From the NCBI RefSeq assembly GCF_029167105.1, contig NZ_JARFML010000035.1:20319-84318 (forward strand): a stretch of 64,000 nt of DNA, written 5' to 3'. Source of the DNA: Bradyrhizobium yuanmingense. Lineage in GTDB: Bacteria; Pseudomonadota; Alphaproteobacteria; Rhizobiales; Xanthobacteraceae. The translations under genes were made by a program, and so were the position numbers. Shown one piece after another: positions 1-9,914 of the stretch (its first letter is position 1; the number at the start of each line of letters is the position of its first letter). A model generated the notes under the pieces. It was not told the DNA's origin. It did no database searches and saw only the letters and a list, made by a program, of their open reading frames with translations.

Positions 1-707
1 GAGAGGAACAGCACGACGGAGGCGATCTCCTCGACCTGCCCCATACGCGCCATCGGGGTTCCACCGATCCAGGCGTCATACATTTTCGGATTGCTCTTCA
101 CGAAGGCGTTGAGCGGCGTCTCGATATAGGTCGGCGCCACCGCGTTGACGCGGATGCCGCGCGCGCCCCATTCGGCGGCCAGCGACTTGGTCAGATGGTG
201 CACGGCGGCCTTGGAGGCGTTGTAGAAGCACTGCTCCTGCGGCTTGTTGACGATGAAGCCGCTCATCGAGCCTATGTTGACGATGGCGCCGCTTCCAGCC
301 TTCAACATATGCTTGCCGAACTCGCGGCAGCACCAGAAAGTGCCGTTGAGATTGACGTCGATGACGTTGAGCCAGTGCTCGTCGGTAACGGTCTCGGCCG
401 GCGTCTCGCTCCGTGCGATGCCGGCATTGTTGACGAGGATGTCGACCTTGCCATGGCGGGCGACGAGATCATTTGCCACCTCCGCCACGCGTGTGGTGTT
501 AGTGACGTCCATGATTGCGGTCTCGATGTCGTAGCCCTTCGCCCTGAGGCTCGCTTTAGCGCCGTCGGCGACCTTGCCGTCGCGGTCGCCGATAATGACC
601 TTCGCGCCGGCCTCAGCCAGCGCCTCCGCGCAGGCGAGGCCGATGCCCTGGCCGCCGCCGGTGATGAACGCGGTCTTGCCGCTCAGCCTGAATTTTTCCA
701 GATACAT
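1..707 (-). CDS. SDR family polyol dehydrogenase (3' end cut off)
   Basis: Short-chain dehydrogenase/reductase that probably oxidises a sugar alcohol with NAD(P). About 235 residues are present; the C-terminus lies beyond the window edge. The Rossmann motif TGGGQGIG is at residues 16-23, an NNAG motif sits about residue 94, and the catalytic YNASK follows a GSMSG segment. It is the last visible gene of the polyol ABC operon (receptor, two permeases, ATPase, dehydrogenase), 31 bp after the ATPase gene. The GSMSG...YxASK region looks closer to galactitol-type dehydrogenases than to SmoS sorbitol dehydrogenase, so the exact polyol is open. Confidence 0.85.
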   Translation of the reverse strand, partial: MYLEKFRLSGKTAFITGGGQGIGLACAEALAEAGAKVIIGDRDGKVADGAKASLRAKGYDIETAIMDVTNTTRVAEVANDLVARHGKVDILVNNAGIARSETPAETVTDEHWLNVIDVNLNGTFWCCREFGKHMLKAGSGAIVNIGSMSGFIVNKPQEQCFYNASKAAVHHLTKSLAAEWGARGIRVNAVAPTYIETPLNAFVKSNPKMYDAWIGGTPMARMGQVEEIASVVLFL

Positions 708-738
708 GGTCGTCTTTCCGTCTTCTTGCCGTTTCTTG

Positions 739-1746
<1,008 letters not shown>

Positions 1747-1760
1747 GATCCGGCAGCCCC

Positions 1761-2591
1761 CTATTTCACCGCGCCAAAGGTGAGCCCGCGCACGAGCTGC
1801 TTCTGGCTGAACCAACCGAGGACGAGAATGGGCGCGATCGCCAGCGTGGACGCCGCCGACAGTTTTGCCCAGAACAGCCCTTCGGGGCTCGAATAGGAGG
1901 CGATGAACGTGGTGAGCGGCGCAGCGCTCGAGGTGGACAGGTTCAGCGTCCAGAACGCCTCGTTCCAGGCCAGGATCAGATTGAGCAGCAGCGTGGACGC
2001 CAATCCCGGGATCGCCATCGGCGTCAGCACGTAGACCAGCTCACGGCCGATCGTGGCACCATCCATGCGCGCCGCTTCGAGGATGTCGCGCGGGATCTCC
2101 TTGAAATAAGTGAAGAGCATCCAGATGACGATCGGCAAATTCCCGAGGCACAGGATGAAGACGAGGCCGATGCGGGAATCGAGCAGCCCGAGGCTCTTGT
2201 AGATCAGGTAGATCGGCACCAACACGCCGACCGGCGGCATCATCTTGGTCGAGAGCATCCAGAGCAGGATGTCCTTGGTGCGCTTGGTCGGCGAGAACGC
2301 CATCGACCAGGCGGCTGGAATGGCGATCAACAGCGCAATGAGCGTCGAGCCGCCGGCGATGATGATCGAGTTCATCGCGTGGTGCAGGTAGTCGCTACGC
2401 TCCTGCACGGTCGCGTAATTTTCCGTGGTCCAGTGGAAGAACAGGAAGGATGGCGGGATCGCGAAGGCCTCAAGCTCGGTCTTGAAGCTCGCCAGCCCCA
2501 TCCACAGGATCGGAAAGAAGATCAGGAAGCCGAACAGCCAGGCCGCCGCCGTCGATATCATCACCCGTCGCGTCGTCGCCATCCGTGCCAT
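1761..2591 (-). CDS. Polyol ABC transporter permease (MalG/SmoG type)
   Basis: Inner-membrane permease subunit, 276 aa, with about six hydrophobic segments beginning near residue 12 (AAAWLFGFLIFFP). The EAA loop that contacts the ATPase is visible as LEAARMDGATIGRELVYVLTP. A start at 2591 (MARMATTRR) fits the family; the longer frame runs back into the preceding permease gene. It begins 1 bp after the stop of the partner permease, indicating translational coupling. Polyol specificity is inferred from the dehydrogenase in the same operon. Confidence 0.92.
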   Translation of the reverse strand: MARMATTRRVMISTAAAWLFGFLIFFPILWMGLASFKTELEAFAIPPSFLFFHWTTENYATVQERSDYLHHAMNSIIIAGGSTLIALLIAIPAAWSMAFSPTKRTKDILLWMLSTKMMPPVGVLVPIYLIYKSLGLLDSRIGLVFILCLGNLPIVIWMLFTYFKEIPRDILEAARMDGATIGRELVYVLTPMAIPGLASTLLLNLILAWNEAFWTLNLSTSSAAPLTTFIASYSSPEGLFWAKLSAASTLAIAPILVLGWFSQKQLVRGLTFGAVK

Positions 2592-2592
2592 G

Positions 2593-3465
2593 TCAGGCCT
2601 CCAGGTTGCGGCCGACGATGCGGACCAGGAAGAAGGCGACGATGTTGGCAATGACCACCGCGACGAGCCCGCCCGCCGAGGCGCTGCCGACGTCGAACTG
2701 GATCAGCGCCTGCGAATAGATCAAGAAGGCGATGTTGGTGGTCTGCAGGCCCGGCCCGCCGCCGGTGGTGACGAAGATCTCGGCGAACACCGTGAGCAGG
2801 AAGATGGTCTCGATCAGGATCACCACCGTGATGGGACGCGCGAGGTGCGGCAGCGTGATGTAGATGAAGGTCGAGACGGCGCTGGCGCCGTCCATCTCGG
2901 CGGCCTCCTTCTGCTCCTCGTCGAGCGATTGCAGCGCGGTCAGCAGGATCAGGGTCGCGAACGGCAGCCATTGCCAGGTCACGATCAGGATCACCGCGAG
3001 CAGCGGCACATCGTTGAACCAATCGATCGGCGTCAGACCGAACAGCGAGGCGAGCCAGGCGAACAATCCCGACACCGGATGCATCAACAGGTTCTTCCAG
3101 ACCAGCGCGCTCACCGTCGGCATCACGAAGAACGGGGCGATCACCATCAGCCGGACGAAATTGCGGCCAATCACGGGTTGGTCCATCAGCAGCGCCAGGG
3201 GAACGCCGAGCAGGATGGTCAGCGCCAGCACCGAGCCGACCAGCACCAGCGTGTTCTGGAGCGAGGCCAGGAAGGCAGGATCGGTGAGGAAGTAGCGGAA
3301 GTTTTCAAGGCCGACGAACGATTCCGAGCCGGGATCGAGCAGGCTGTAGTGCAGCGTCGAGAAGTAGATCGTCAGCGCCAGCGGGACGATCATCCAGATG
3401 AACAGCAACCCGACGGCCGGGGTCAGGAGCGACCGCGCAAGAAGCTGCGTCTGCCGGGTTGCCAT
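2593..3465 (-). CDS. Polyol ABC transporter permease (MalF/SmoF type)
   Basis: Second inner-membrane permease of the CUT1 importer, 290 aa, with six predicted membrane segments starting near residue 15. The EAA loop reads EEQKEAAEMDGASAVSTFIY. The start at 3465 (MATRQTQLL) is preferred because upstream residues are low-complexity and unlike the family. It lies 82 bp downstream of the receptor gene and immediately before the second permease gene, giving the usual receptor-F-G-K order. Confidence 0.92.
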   Translation of the reverse strand: MATRQTQLLARSLLTPAVGLLFIWMIVPLALTIYFSTLHYSLLDPGSESFVGLENFRYFLTDPAFLASLQNTLVLVGSVLALTILLGVPLALLMDQPVIGRNFVRLMVIAPFFVMPTVSALVWKNLLMHPVSGLFAWLASLFGLTPIDWFNDVPLLAVILIVTWQWLPFATLILLTALQSLDEEQKEAAEMDGASAVSTFIYITLPHLARPITVVILIETIFLLTVFAEIFVTTGGGPGLQTTNIAFLIYSQALIQFDVGSASAGGLVAVVIANIVAFFLVRIVGRNLEA

Positions 3466-3547
3466 TCTTGGCGCTCCGCTCGGAGGAAGAAGGGCGGCCA
3501 TCCAGCAAGGATGGATGGCCGCAAGTTTGAGCTCAGGGAGAGCCCGT

Positions 3548-4861
3548 TCACTTGATGTAGCCGGCGCGCTTCATCTCGCGCTCGGTAGCGGACTGCGCAG
3601 CCGTGAGCGCTGCATCGACCGTCATCGATCCCGCAAGCGCCGCCGAGAACTGCTGGCCCACCTGGGTGCCGATGCCCTGGAATTCAGGGATGGCGGCGTA
3701 TTGCACGCCGACGTAGGGAACGGGCTTCACCGTCGGCTTGTTGGGATCGGCGGCGTCGATCGAGGCCAGCGTCAGTTTAGCGAACGGCGCGACCTTCAGG
3801 TACTCGTCGTTCTGGTAGAGCGAGGTGCGCGTGCCCGGCGGCACGTTGGCCCAACCCTCCTTCGACGCCACCAGCTTGGTGTAGTCCTTGCTGGTTGCCC
3901 AGGCGATGAATTTTTCGGCAGCTTCCGTCTTCTTGGAGCCGGCCGGGATTGCGAGATTCCAGGCCCACAGCCAGTTGGCGTTCTTGCCGAGCCCGGTGTT
4001 GGGCGCGAGCGCGAAGCCGACCTTGTCGGCGACCTTGGACTCCTTGGGGTTGGTGACGAAGGACGCCGCGACCGTGGCGTCGATCCACATCGCGCATTTG
4101 CCGGCGTTGAACAGCGCCAGATTCTCGTTGAAGCCGTTGGAGCTGGCGCCGGGAGGGCCGGCTTCCTTCATCAGGTTGACGTAGGTGGTGAGTGTCGTCT
4201 TCCATTCCGGCGTGTTGAACTGCGGCTGCCACTTTTCGTCGAACCAGCGCGCGCCATAGGAATTGGCCATCGCCGAGAGGAACGCCATGTTCTCGCCCCA
4301 GCCTGCCTTGCCGCGCAGGCAGATGCCATAGGTGCCGGCGCTCTTGTCGGTCAGCTTCTTGGCGGCGTCGATCACGACGTCCCAGCTCGGCTTTTCCGGC
4401 ATTTTCAGGCCGGCCTTCTCGAACAGATCAGTGCGGTACATCACCATCGAGCTCTCGCCGTAGAACGGCGCGGCGTAGAGCTTGCCGTCGGCGGAGACCG
4501 CGTCCTTGATCTTGGGCAGGAGGTCGGCGACGTCGTAATCGGCGCCGAGGTTGGCGAGCGGCACCAGCCAGCCCTTCTTGGCCCAGATCGGCACCTCGTA
4601 GGTGCCGATGGTGAGGACGTCGAACTGGCCGCCCTTGGTGGCGATATCGGTGGTGACGCGCTGGCGCAGCACGTTCTCCTCGAGCGTCACCCATTTCACG
4701 GTGATGTCAGGGTTCTTCTTGGTGAACTCACCCGTCAGCCCCTGCATGCGGATCATGTCGCCATTATTGACGGTGGCGATCGTCAGGGTCGTTTCGGCCA
4801 TCGCCGGGACGGCCAGCAGCAGGCAAGACGCGCCGCAGACGGCGCCCAGGACGTGTTTCAC
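3548..4861 (-). CDS. Polyol ABC transporter periplasmic substrate-binding protein
   Basis: Family-1 extracellular solute-binding protein, 437 aa, that delivers a polyol or sugar to the permeases encoded downstream. The signal peptide ends at AMA|ETTLT around residue 22, and the mature part resembles SmoE/MtlE receptors (for example the segment beginning FLSAMANSYGARWFDEKW). It starts with GTG behind a good ribosome binding site (GGAGGTCACC). It is the first gene of the operon, with tandem palindromes 26-58 bp upstream of the start. The ligand could be sorbitol, mannitol, arabinitol or galactitol; sequence alone does not decide. Confidence 0.92.
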   Translation of the reverse strand: MKHVLGAVCGASCLLLAVPAMAETTLTIATVNNGDMIRMQGLTGEFTKKNPDITVKWVTLEENVLRQRVTTDIATKGGQFDVLTIGTYEVPIWAKKGWLVPLANLGADYDVADLLPKIKDAVSADGKLYAAPFYGESSMVMYRTDLFEKAGLKMPEKPSWDVVIDAAKKLTDKSAGTYGICLRGKAGWGENMAFLSAMANSYGARWFDEKWQPQFNTPEWKTTLTTYVNLMKEAGPPGASSNGFNENLALFNAGKCAMWIDATVAASFVTNPKESKVADKVGFALAPNTGLGKNANWLWAWNLAIPAGSKKTEAAEKFIAWATSKDYTKLVASKEGWANVPPGTRTSLYQNDEYLKVAPFAKLTLASIDAADPNKPTVKPVPYVGVQYAAIPEFQGIGTQVGQQFSAALAGSMTVDAALTAAQSATEREMKRAGYIK

Positions 4862-4886
4862 GGTGACCTCCCCTCAATTCGCGTTT

Positions 4887-4919
4887 TGGGCATATGCCCA
4901 CGCGTTGGGCGTATGTTCA
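4887..4919. promoter_or_regulatory. Tandem palindromic operators upstream of the polyol operon
   Basis: TGGGCATATGCCCA at 4887-4900 is a perfect 14-bp palindrome. TGGGCGTATGTTCA at 4906-4919 is a degenerate copy whose centre lies 19 bp away. Both sit just before the GTG start of the receptor gene, in the gap next to the SorC-type regulator gene. Paired sites about two helical turns apart are expected for a tetrameric SorC/DeoR sugar-responsive repressor. Which protein binds is inferred from position. Confidence 0.6.
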
Positions 4920-5053
4920 ACGCAAGGGCGGCGCGTTGTCAAGCAGCCGCGTGGGCGTTCCAGCAACTTATGAGTGCTGCGGTGCGGGAGTGATGGAGGT
5001 CGCGCGGTGCGGAGGCGATCGCAGTTGTTTGGAACAAACGCAGCGGCTTGGCC

Positions 5054-5190
5054 CACCTCTCCCGCTTGGGGACGAGGTCGTATCGCATCGACAGATGCGA
5101 TGCGGGTAAGGGCTTTCTCCCCGGGGGAGTCTTGCCAGCGAAGAGACCCTCTCCTCTCCCCACCCCTCTCCCGCAAGCGAGAGAGGGAGC
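5054..5190. repeat. Intergenic hairpin repeat (CTCTCC family), copy 1
   Basis: The 357-bp gap between the receptor gene and the SorC gene holds a structured element besides the operators. ATCGCATC-GACA-GATGCGAT (5082-5101) is a perfect 8-bp stem, and CCTCTCCCGCAAGCGAGAGAGG (about 5165-5186) forms a second hairpin. The same two-hairpin layout, in inverted orientation and with different stem sequence, recurs at 15409-15475 and 51477-51534. It resembles the dispersed intergenic repeats of Bradyrhizobium genomes and may also end the regulator transcript. Confidence 0.6.
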
Positions 5191-5218
5191 CGAGTCGCGC
5201 TGCCGCACGAGCTCGCCC

Positions 5219-6169
5219 TTACCGCTCCAGAATGGCCATTGCCGTCGCCTCGTCGGTGATCAGCCCGTTGATCAGGCCACCGTTCAGTGCCGCCGCGATG
5301 GCCGGAACCTTGGCCGCGCCCACCGCCGCACCGATCGTCGTGGTCTTCGCCGGCACTTCCGGCGGAATGCTGGTCAGGCGCTTGTTGGTGCCGGCCTTGA
5401 GCAGGCGACCCTTGGCGTCATAGGCCCAGCCGGTGATCTCGCCGATGGCGCCCAGTCGCATCATCTCGAACAATTCGTCGCGGGTGACGAAGCCGTCGAC
5501 GTGCACCTGCGCCTTCTGGTCCATCTGGCCGATGCCGACGAGGCGTAAATCAGCTCTGGCCGCGACCGCCTTGACCTTCGCGATCGGCTCGATGCGTACC
5601 ATCTTGTTGCGCTCGTCCTCCGACGACATCAGGAACGGCAGCGGCATCGGATAGTGCCGCGCGCCGGTGCGGTCGGCGAGCCGGCCGACCGTGTCGTAGA
5701 AGCTCGCCGAGCCGTCGGCGGAGATGTTGCCGACCAGCGAGACAATCTGGTGATTGGGCCGCTCGATCGGCGTGACGCGCTCGACGGCGGCACGCACCGC
5801 CCGCCCCGTGCCGAGTGCGACGATCACGGGCGTCTCCGAACGCAGCGTGGAATCGAGCAAATTGGCGCAGCGCTCGGCAATACCCGCCGTCGCCTGCGGC
5901 GCGGCCGGATCGGCCGGCACCACCTCGCAATGGACGAGGTTGAACCGTTGCTTCAGGCGCGCCGCCAGCTCCATGCAGGCTGCGATGGGATGTTCGAGCC
6001 GGAAGGTGATGAGCCGCTCGGCGAGGCACAGCGAGACCAGCCGCTGCGCCGAGGCGCGCGACACCTGGAGCATCTTCGCGATCTCGTCCTGGGTATGGCC
6101 GGCAATGAAGTAGAGCCAGCCGGCGCGCGCGGCGTCGTCGAGTCTCGACTTGTCGTTCTCGGCGGCCAT
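5219..6169 (-). CDS. SorC/DeoR-type sugar-binding transcriptional regulator
   Basis: SorC-family regulator, 316 aa. An N-terminal helix-turn-helix (HTQDEIAKMLQVSRASAQRL, about residues 25-44) is followed by the phosphosugar-isomerase-like sensor domain, including ALGTGRAVRAAVERVTP. The C-terminal part (GWAYDAKGRLL..., TTTIGAAVGAAKVPAIAAAL) is typical of the family. It lies 6 bp downstream of the HAD phosphatase gene and reads toward the polyol operon. It is the most likely controller of the palindromes at 4887-4919. Ligand unknown; in this family it is often the phosphorylated or free sugar. Confidence 0.88.
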   Translation of the reverse strand: MAAENDKSRLDDAARAGWLYFIAGHTQDEIAKMLQVSRASAQRLVSLCLAERLITFRLEHPIAACMELAARLKQRFNLVHCEVVPADPAAPQATAGIAERCANLLDSTLRSETPVIVALGTGRAVRAAVERVTPIERPNHQIVSLVGNISADGSASFYDTVGRLADRTGARHYPMPLPFLMSSEDERNKMVRIEPIAKVKAVAARADLRLVGIGQMDQKAQVHVDGFVTRDELFEMMRLGAIGEITGWAYDAKGRLLKAGTNKRLTSIPPEVPAKTTTIGAAVGAAKVPAIAAALNGGLINGLITDEATAMAILER

Positions 6170-6175
6170 GCGCGC

Positions 6176-6838
6176 TCACACCTCCCAGAGATCGCTCATA
6201 TGCGCGAAGACCCGATCGGCCCCGGCGGCGGATAATATAGCCCGGCCATCGCGGTTGCGATAATGGCCGCCGCCAACAAATCCCCAGACGGTCATGCCGG
6301 CCGCCTTGCCCGCCTGCACGCCGCTGACGCTATCCTCGATCACCAGCGTACGCGATGGCGGCGTGCGCATGCTTTCGGCAGCATGAAGAAAAAGATCGGG
6401 CGCCGGCTTGCCGTGCCTGACCATCTGCGCGGTGTAGATCCGATCGCCGAAATATGCCCGAAGACCGGTGACGTCGAGCGAGAGCGAAACGCGGTCGAGG
6501 TCGCTGGATGAAGCCACGCAGAACGGCACGGTCAGTCCGGAGATCGCCGCCTCCACCCCGGGGATCGGCGCGAGCGAGGCGGCAAAATTCTCCAGCACAC
6601 GCGACTTCAGTCGGGACATGAAGGCGTCCGTCAGCGAGTGGCCGAGATCACGATAATGCTGCTCGACGGCCTTGGTGCTGCGTCCGAGAAACAGCTCGAG
6701 CGCCTGCTCCTCGCTGAGCACGAGGCCGAATTCCGCCAGGACCTCAGACAGGCAGCGGCAGCTCAAGAGCTCGCTGTCGACGAGCACACCATCACAGTCG
6801 AAGATGATCAGATCGGGATTTGGCCGGCCCTGCTCCAT
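6176..6838 (-). CDS. HAD-superfamily phosphatase (beta-phosphoglucomutase-like)
   Basis: Haloacid dehalogenase-type hydrolase, 220 aa. Motif I is FDCDGVLVDSE with nucleophile Asp14 and acid/base Asp16, followed by the small helical cap. The motif II region is VPFCVASSSD, the motif III lysine is in GKPAPDLF, and motif IV is VIEDSVSGVQAG. The family dephosphorylates sugar phosphates or isomerises hexose phosphates. It is encoded 6 bp before the SorC gene and beside the polyol operon, so a sugar- or polyol-phosphate substrate is likely, but this rests on context. Confidence 0.85.
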   Translation of the reverse strand: MEQGRPNPDLIIFDCDGVLVDSELLSCRCLSEVLAEFGLVLSEEQALELFLGRSTKAVEQHYRDLGHSLTDAFMSRLKSRVLENFAASLAPIPGVEAAISGLTVPFCVASSSDLDRVSLSLDVTGLRAYFGDRIYTAQMVRHGKPAPDLFLHAAESMRTPPSRTLVIEDSVSGVQAGKAAGMTVWGFVGGGHYRNRDGRAILSAAGADRVFAHMSDLWEV

Positions 6839-6903
6839 CCGGACATTCGATCATATACTCACGCGGTGAGCAATAGCTCGGCTGGCGCGAGCGATAGGAT
6901 GCG

Positions 6904-6998
6904 CGCGTAGGGTGGCTTAGCCGGAGGCCTGATCTACCACTTCTGCATCCGCGGTAACAGGCGCTGGTGGGTTACGCCTTCGGCTAACCCACCCTACG
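6904..6998. repeat. Inverted repeat with GTAGGGTGG arms; terminator-like
   Basis: CGTAGGGTGGCTTAGCCG (6904-6921) and CGGCTAACCCACCCTACG (6981-6998) are 18-bp arms with one mismatch. An inner hairpin GGTGGGTTA...TAACCCACC (6966-6974 / 6985-6993) lies within the right half. The element sits between the end of the sugar permease gene and the start of the HAD gene, so it may act as terminator. A second copy with the same GTAGGGTGGG arm is at 25414-25503. Confidence 0.7.
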
Positions 6999-7000
6999 AC

Positions 7001-8191
7001 CTACCGCCGCTGATTGTACACGTCGATACACACCGCACCGAGCAGAACCAGGCCCTTGATGACCTGCTGATAGTCGATGCCGATGCCGAGGATGGACATG
7101 CCGTTGTTCATCACGCCCATGATCATGGCGCCGACCACGGCACCGCCGACCCGTCCGACGCCGCCATAGGCCGAGGCGCCGCCGATGAAACAGGCAGCGA
7201 TGACGTCGAGCTCGAAGCCGAGGCCGGCCTTCGGGGTCGCCGTGTTGAGCCGCGCGGCGAACACGAGGCCGGCGAGCGCGGCGAGGACGCCCATGTTGAC
7301 GAAGGTGAGGAAGGTCAGCCGCTCGGTCTTGATGCCCGACAGGCTCGCCGCCTTGGCGTTGCCGCCGACGGCGTAGATCTGCCGGCCGATCACGGTGCGG
7401 CGGGTGACGAAGCCGTAGAGCGCGATCAGCGCGGTCATGATCACCAGCACGTTGGGCAGGCCGCGATGCGAGGCGATCAGATAGGTGAAATAGAGCACGG
7501 CGCAGGCGAGCAAGATGCTCTTGCCGAGGAAGAACGCATAGGGCTCGACCTCGATGCCGTGCGACTGCTCGCGCGACCTTCCCTTGGCACTGGCATAGAC
7601 GAGCCCGAGCGCGAGAACGGCGCCGATCAGCATGGAGGTCGGATGCAGCGTGCCGGCCTCGGGCAGCAGTTCCGGAATGAAACCCGAGGACAGCTTCTGG
7701 AAGGTCGCCGGGAACGGCCCGAGCGACTGGCCCTGCAACACGGCGAGCGCCAAGCCCTTGAACACCAGCATGCCCGCCAATGTCACGATGAAGGAGGGGA
7801 TCTTGAAATAGGCCACCCAATAGCCCTGCGCCGCACCGATCGCGCCGCCGAGCGCGAGGCAAGCGATGAAGGCGAGCGTATAATCGACCTTGTAGGTCAC
7901 CATCAGCAAGGCCGCCACGGCGCCGATGAAGCCTGCGACCGAGCCGACCGAAAGGTCGATATGGCCGGTGACGATGACCAGCAGCATGCCCAGCGCCATG
8001 ATGACGATGTAGCTGTTCTGCAGCACCAGGTTGGTGAGATTGAGCGGCTGCAGCAACGTGCCGCCGGTCACGACCTGGAAGAACAGCATGATCGCAACCA
8101 GCGACATCAACATGCCGTAATTGCGCAAATTGTTCTTGATGAAGCTGCCGTGCCGGCGCTCCTCGGGCAGCGAAACCGTCTTGTCGGTCAT
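7001..8191 (-). CDS. mmsB: Multiple-monosaccharide ABC transporter permease
   Basis: CUT2-family inner-membrane permease, 396 aa, with roughly ten hydrophobic stretches. The signature TGHIDLSVGSVAGFIGAVAA and the ATPase-contact region IYAVGGNAKAASLSGI are typical of XylH/GguB permeases. Its start overlaps the ATPase stop by 4 bp (ATGA). It is the last gene of the aldose operon and imports the sugars bound by the ChvE-type receptor. An older name for the same protein in Agrobacterium is GguB. Confidence 0.92.
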   Translation of the reverse strand: MTDKTVSLPEERRHGSFIKNNLRNYGMLMSLVAIMLFFQVVTGGTLLQPLNLTNLVLQNSYIVIMALGMLLVIVTGHIDLSVGSVAGFIGAVAALLMVTYKVDYTLAFIACLALGGAIGAAQGYWVAYFKIPSFIVTLAGMLVFKGLALAVLQGQSLGPFPATFQKLSSGFIPELLPEAGTLHPTSMLIGAVLALGLVYASAKGRSREQSHGIEVEPYAFFLGKSILLACAVLYFTYLIASHRGLPNVLVIMTALIALYGFVTRRTVIGRQIYAVGGNAKAASLSGIKTERLTFLTFVNMGVLAALAGLVFAARLNTATPKAGLGFELDVIAACFIGGASAYGGVGRVGGAVVGAMIMGVMNNGMSILGIGIDYQQVIKGLVLLGAVCIDVYNQRR

Positions 8192-9765
8192 GGCTGCGAT
8201 CCTCCCATCTCCGCGGCCGCGGGCGCGGCGTTCCCAATGCTTCGTTCGTTGCGCATGATGGCGCGCATAATCTTTTCCTGTGTCGCCTCTGAGCCCTTGA
8301 ACTCGCCGACGAAGGCGCCGTCGTTCATGACGCAGATGCGGTCGCAGATGCCGAGCAGCTCGGGCATCTCCGAGGAGATCACCACGACGCCGCGGCCGGC
8401 TTCCGCAAGCTCGTTGATGATACAGTAAATCTCATACTTGGCACCGACGTCGATACCTCTGGTCGGCTCGTCCAGGATCAGGACCTTCGGGTCGGTCATC
8501 AACCATTTCGACAGCACGACCTTCTGCTGGTTGCCGCCGGAGAGCTGGCCGGTCTCCTGGTAGACGTCGGAGCAGCGGATGCGCATGCGGTTGCGGTAGT
8601 CGCTGGCGACCTTGAGCTCGGCGATATCGTCGATCACCCTGCCGGGTGCGACCTGGTCGAGGCTCGCCAGCGTGATGTTCTTGCGGACGTCGTCGGCGAG
8701 GATCAGGCCGAGCTGCTTGCGGTCCTCGGTGACGTAGGCAAGGCCGGCATCGATCGCGGCGGCGACGCTCGGCAGCGCGATCTCACGGCCCTCGAGCCGG
8801 ATAATGCCGCTGATATTGGTGCCCCAGGAGCGACCGAACAGGCTCATGGCGAACTCGGTGCGCCCTGCCCCCATCAGCCCGGCGATCCCCACGACCTCGC
8901 CGCGCTTGACGCCGAAACTGACGTTCTTGATCACCTGCCGCTCGGGATGGATGGGGTGATAGACCGACCAGTTCTCGACGTCGAGCACGGGCTCGCCGAT
9001 CTTCACGTTGCGCTCCGGGAAACGGTGCGCCATATCGCGGTTGACCATGCTGCGGATGATGCGGTCTTCCTGGATCTGTTCGGCATGGCAGTCGATGCTG
9101 TCCACCGTGCGGCCATCGCGCAGCACGGTGATGTGGTCGGCAACCTTGGCGACCTCGTTCAGCTTGTGCGAGATCAGGATCGAGCCGATGCCCTGCTCGC
9201 GGAAGGCCATCAGGCGCTCCAGCAGCGCGGCGCTGTCAGCCTCGTTGAGGCTCGCGGTCGGCTCGTCCAGGATCAGCATCCGCACCCGCTTGGACAGCGC
9301 CTTCGCGATCTCGACCAGCTGCTGCTTGCCGACACCGAGATCGGTGATCAGCGTATCCGGCGATTCCTTCAGGCCAACCTGCGCCAGCAGCTCGCGCGTG
9401 CGCCGGTAGACCTCGTCGCGGTCGATCACCCCCAACTTCGACGGCGGATGCGACAGGAAGATGTTCTCCGCGATCGACATCAGCGGGATCAGGGCCAGCT
9501 CCTGATGGATGATGATGATGCCCAGCGCCTCGGAATCATTGATGTCGCGGAAGCGGCGCTCCTCGCCCTCGAAGACGATGGTGCCCTCGTAGCTGCCGTG
9601 CGGATAGACCCCGCTCAGCACCTTCATCAGCGTCGACTTGCCGGCGCCGTTCTCGCCGACGAGCGCATGGATCTGCCCGGCGCGAACCGAGAAGTTGACG
9701 TCGCGCAACGCCTGCACGCCGGCAAAGCTCTTGCTGACGTTGCGCATCTCCAGCATGGCGGTCAT
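8188..9765 (-). CDS. mmsA: Multiple-monosaccharide ABC transporter ATP-binding protein
   Basis: Double-domain CUT2 ATPase, 525 aa. The N-terminal half has Walker A GENGAGKST at residues 38-46 and MLILDEPTASL. The C-terminal half has the degenerate P-loop GLMGAGRTE, signature LSGGNQQK and VLILDEPTRGIDVG. The start MTAMLEMRN at 9765 follows AAGGAC; the longer frame would translate the repeat between this gene and chvE. The name mmsA here is the transporter subunit (GguA in Agrobacterium), not methylmalonate semialdehyde dehydrogenase. Confidence 0.93.
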   Translation of the reverse strand: MTAMLEMRNVSKSFAGVQALRDVNFSVRAGQIHALVGENGAGKSTLMKVLSGVYPHGSYEGTIVFEGEERRFRDINDSEALGIIIIHQELALIPLMSIAENIFLSHPPSKLGVIDRDEVYRRTRELLAQVGLKESPDTLITDLGVGKQQLVEIAKALSKRVRMLILDEPTASLNEADSAALLERLMAFREQGIGSILISHKLNEVAKVADHITVLRDGRTVDSIDCHAEQIQEDRIIRSMVNRDMAHRFPERNVKIGEPVLDVENWSVYHPIHPERQVIKNVSFGVKRGEVVGIAGLMGAGRTEFAMSLFGRSWGTNISGIIRLEGREIALPSVAAAIDAGLAYVTEDRKQLGLILADDVRKNITLASLDQVAPGRVIDDIAELKVASDYRNRMRIRCSDVYQETGQLSGGNQQKVVLSKWLMTDPKVLILDEPTRGIDVGAKYEIYCIINELAEAGRGVVVISSEMPELLGICDRICVMNDGAFVGEFKGSEATQEKIMRAIMRNERSIGNAAPAAAEMGGSQP

Positions 9766-9801
9766 GGCTTTGGTGTCCTTGAAAAAGCTTATCTCTCCGC
9801 C

Positions 9802-9903
9802 GTCATTCCGGGGCGATGCGCCGGGGCCGCGAAGCGGGCCTGGAGCATCGAACCCGGAATCTCGAGGTTCCGGGTTCGATGCTTCGCATCGCCCCGGAAC
9901 GAC
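9802..9903. repeat. Long inverted repeat between chvE and mmsA
   Basis: GTCATTCCGGGGCGATGCG (9802-9820) pairs with CGCATCGCCCCGGAACGAC (9885-9903). An inner stem GCATCGAACCCGGAA / TTCCGGGTTCGATGC lies about 9845-9882. On the operon transcript it would fold into a long double hairpin immediately after the receptor gene. The sequence looks like a dispersed genomic repeat. In this place it would protect the chvE part of the mRNA or attenuate into mmsA, giving more receptor than membrane complex. Confidence 0.75.
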
Positions 9904-9914
9904 GGAGCACTCAC

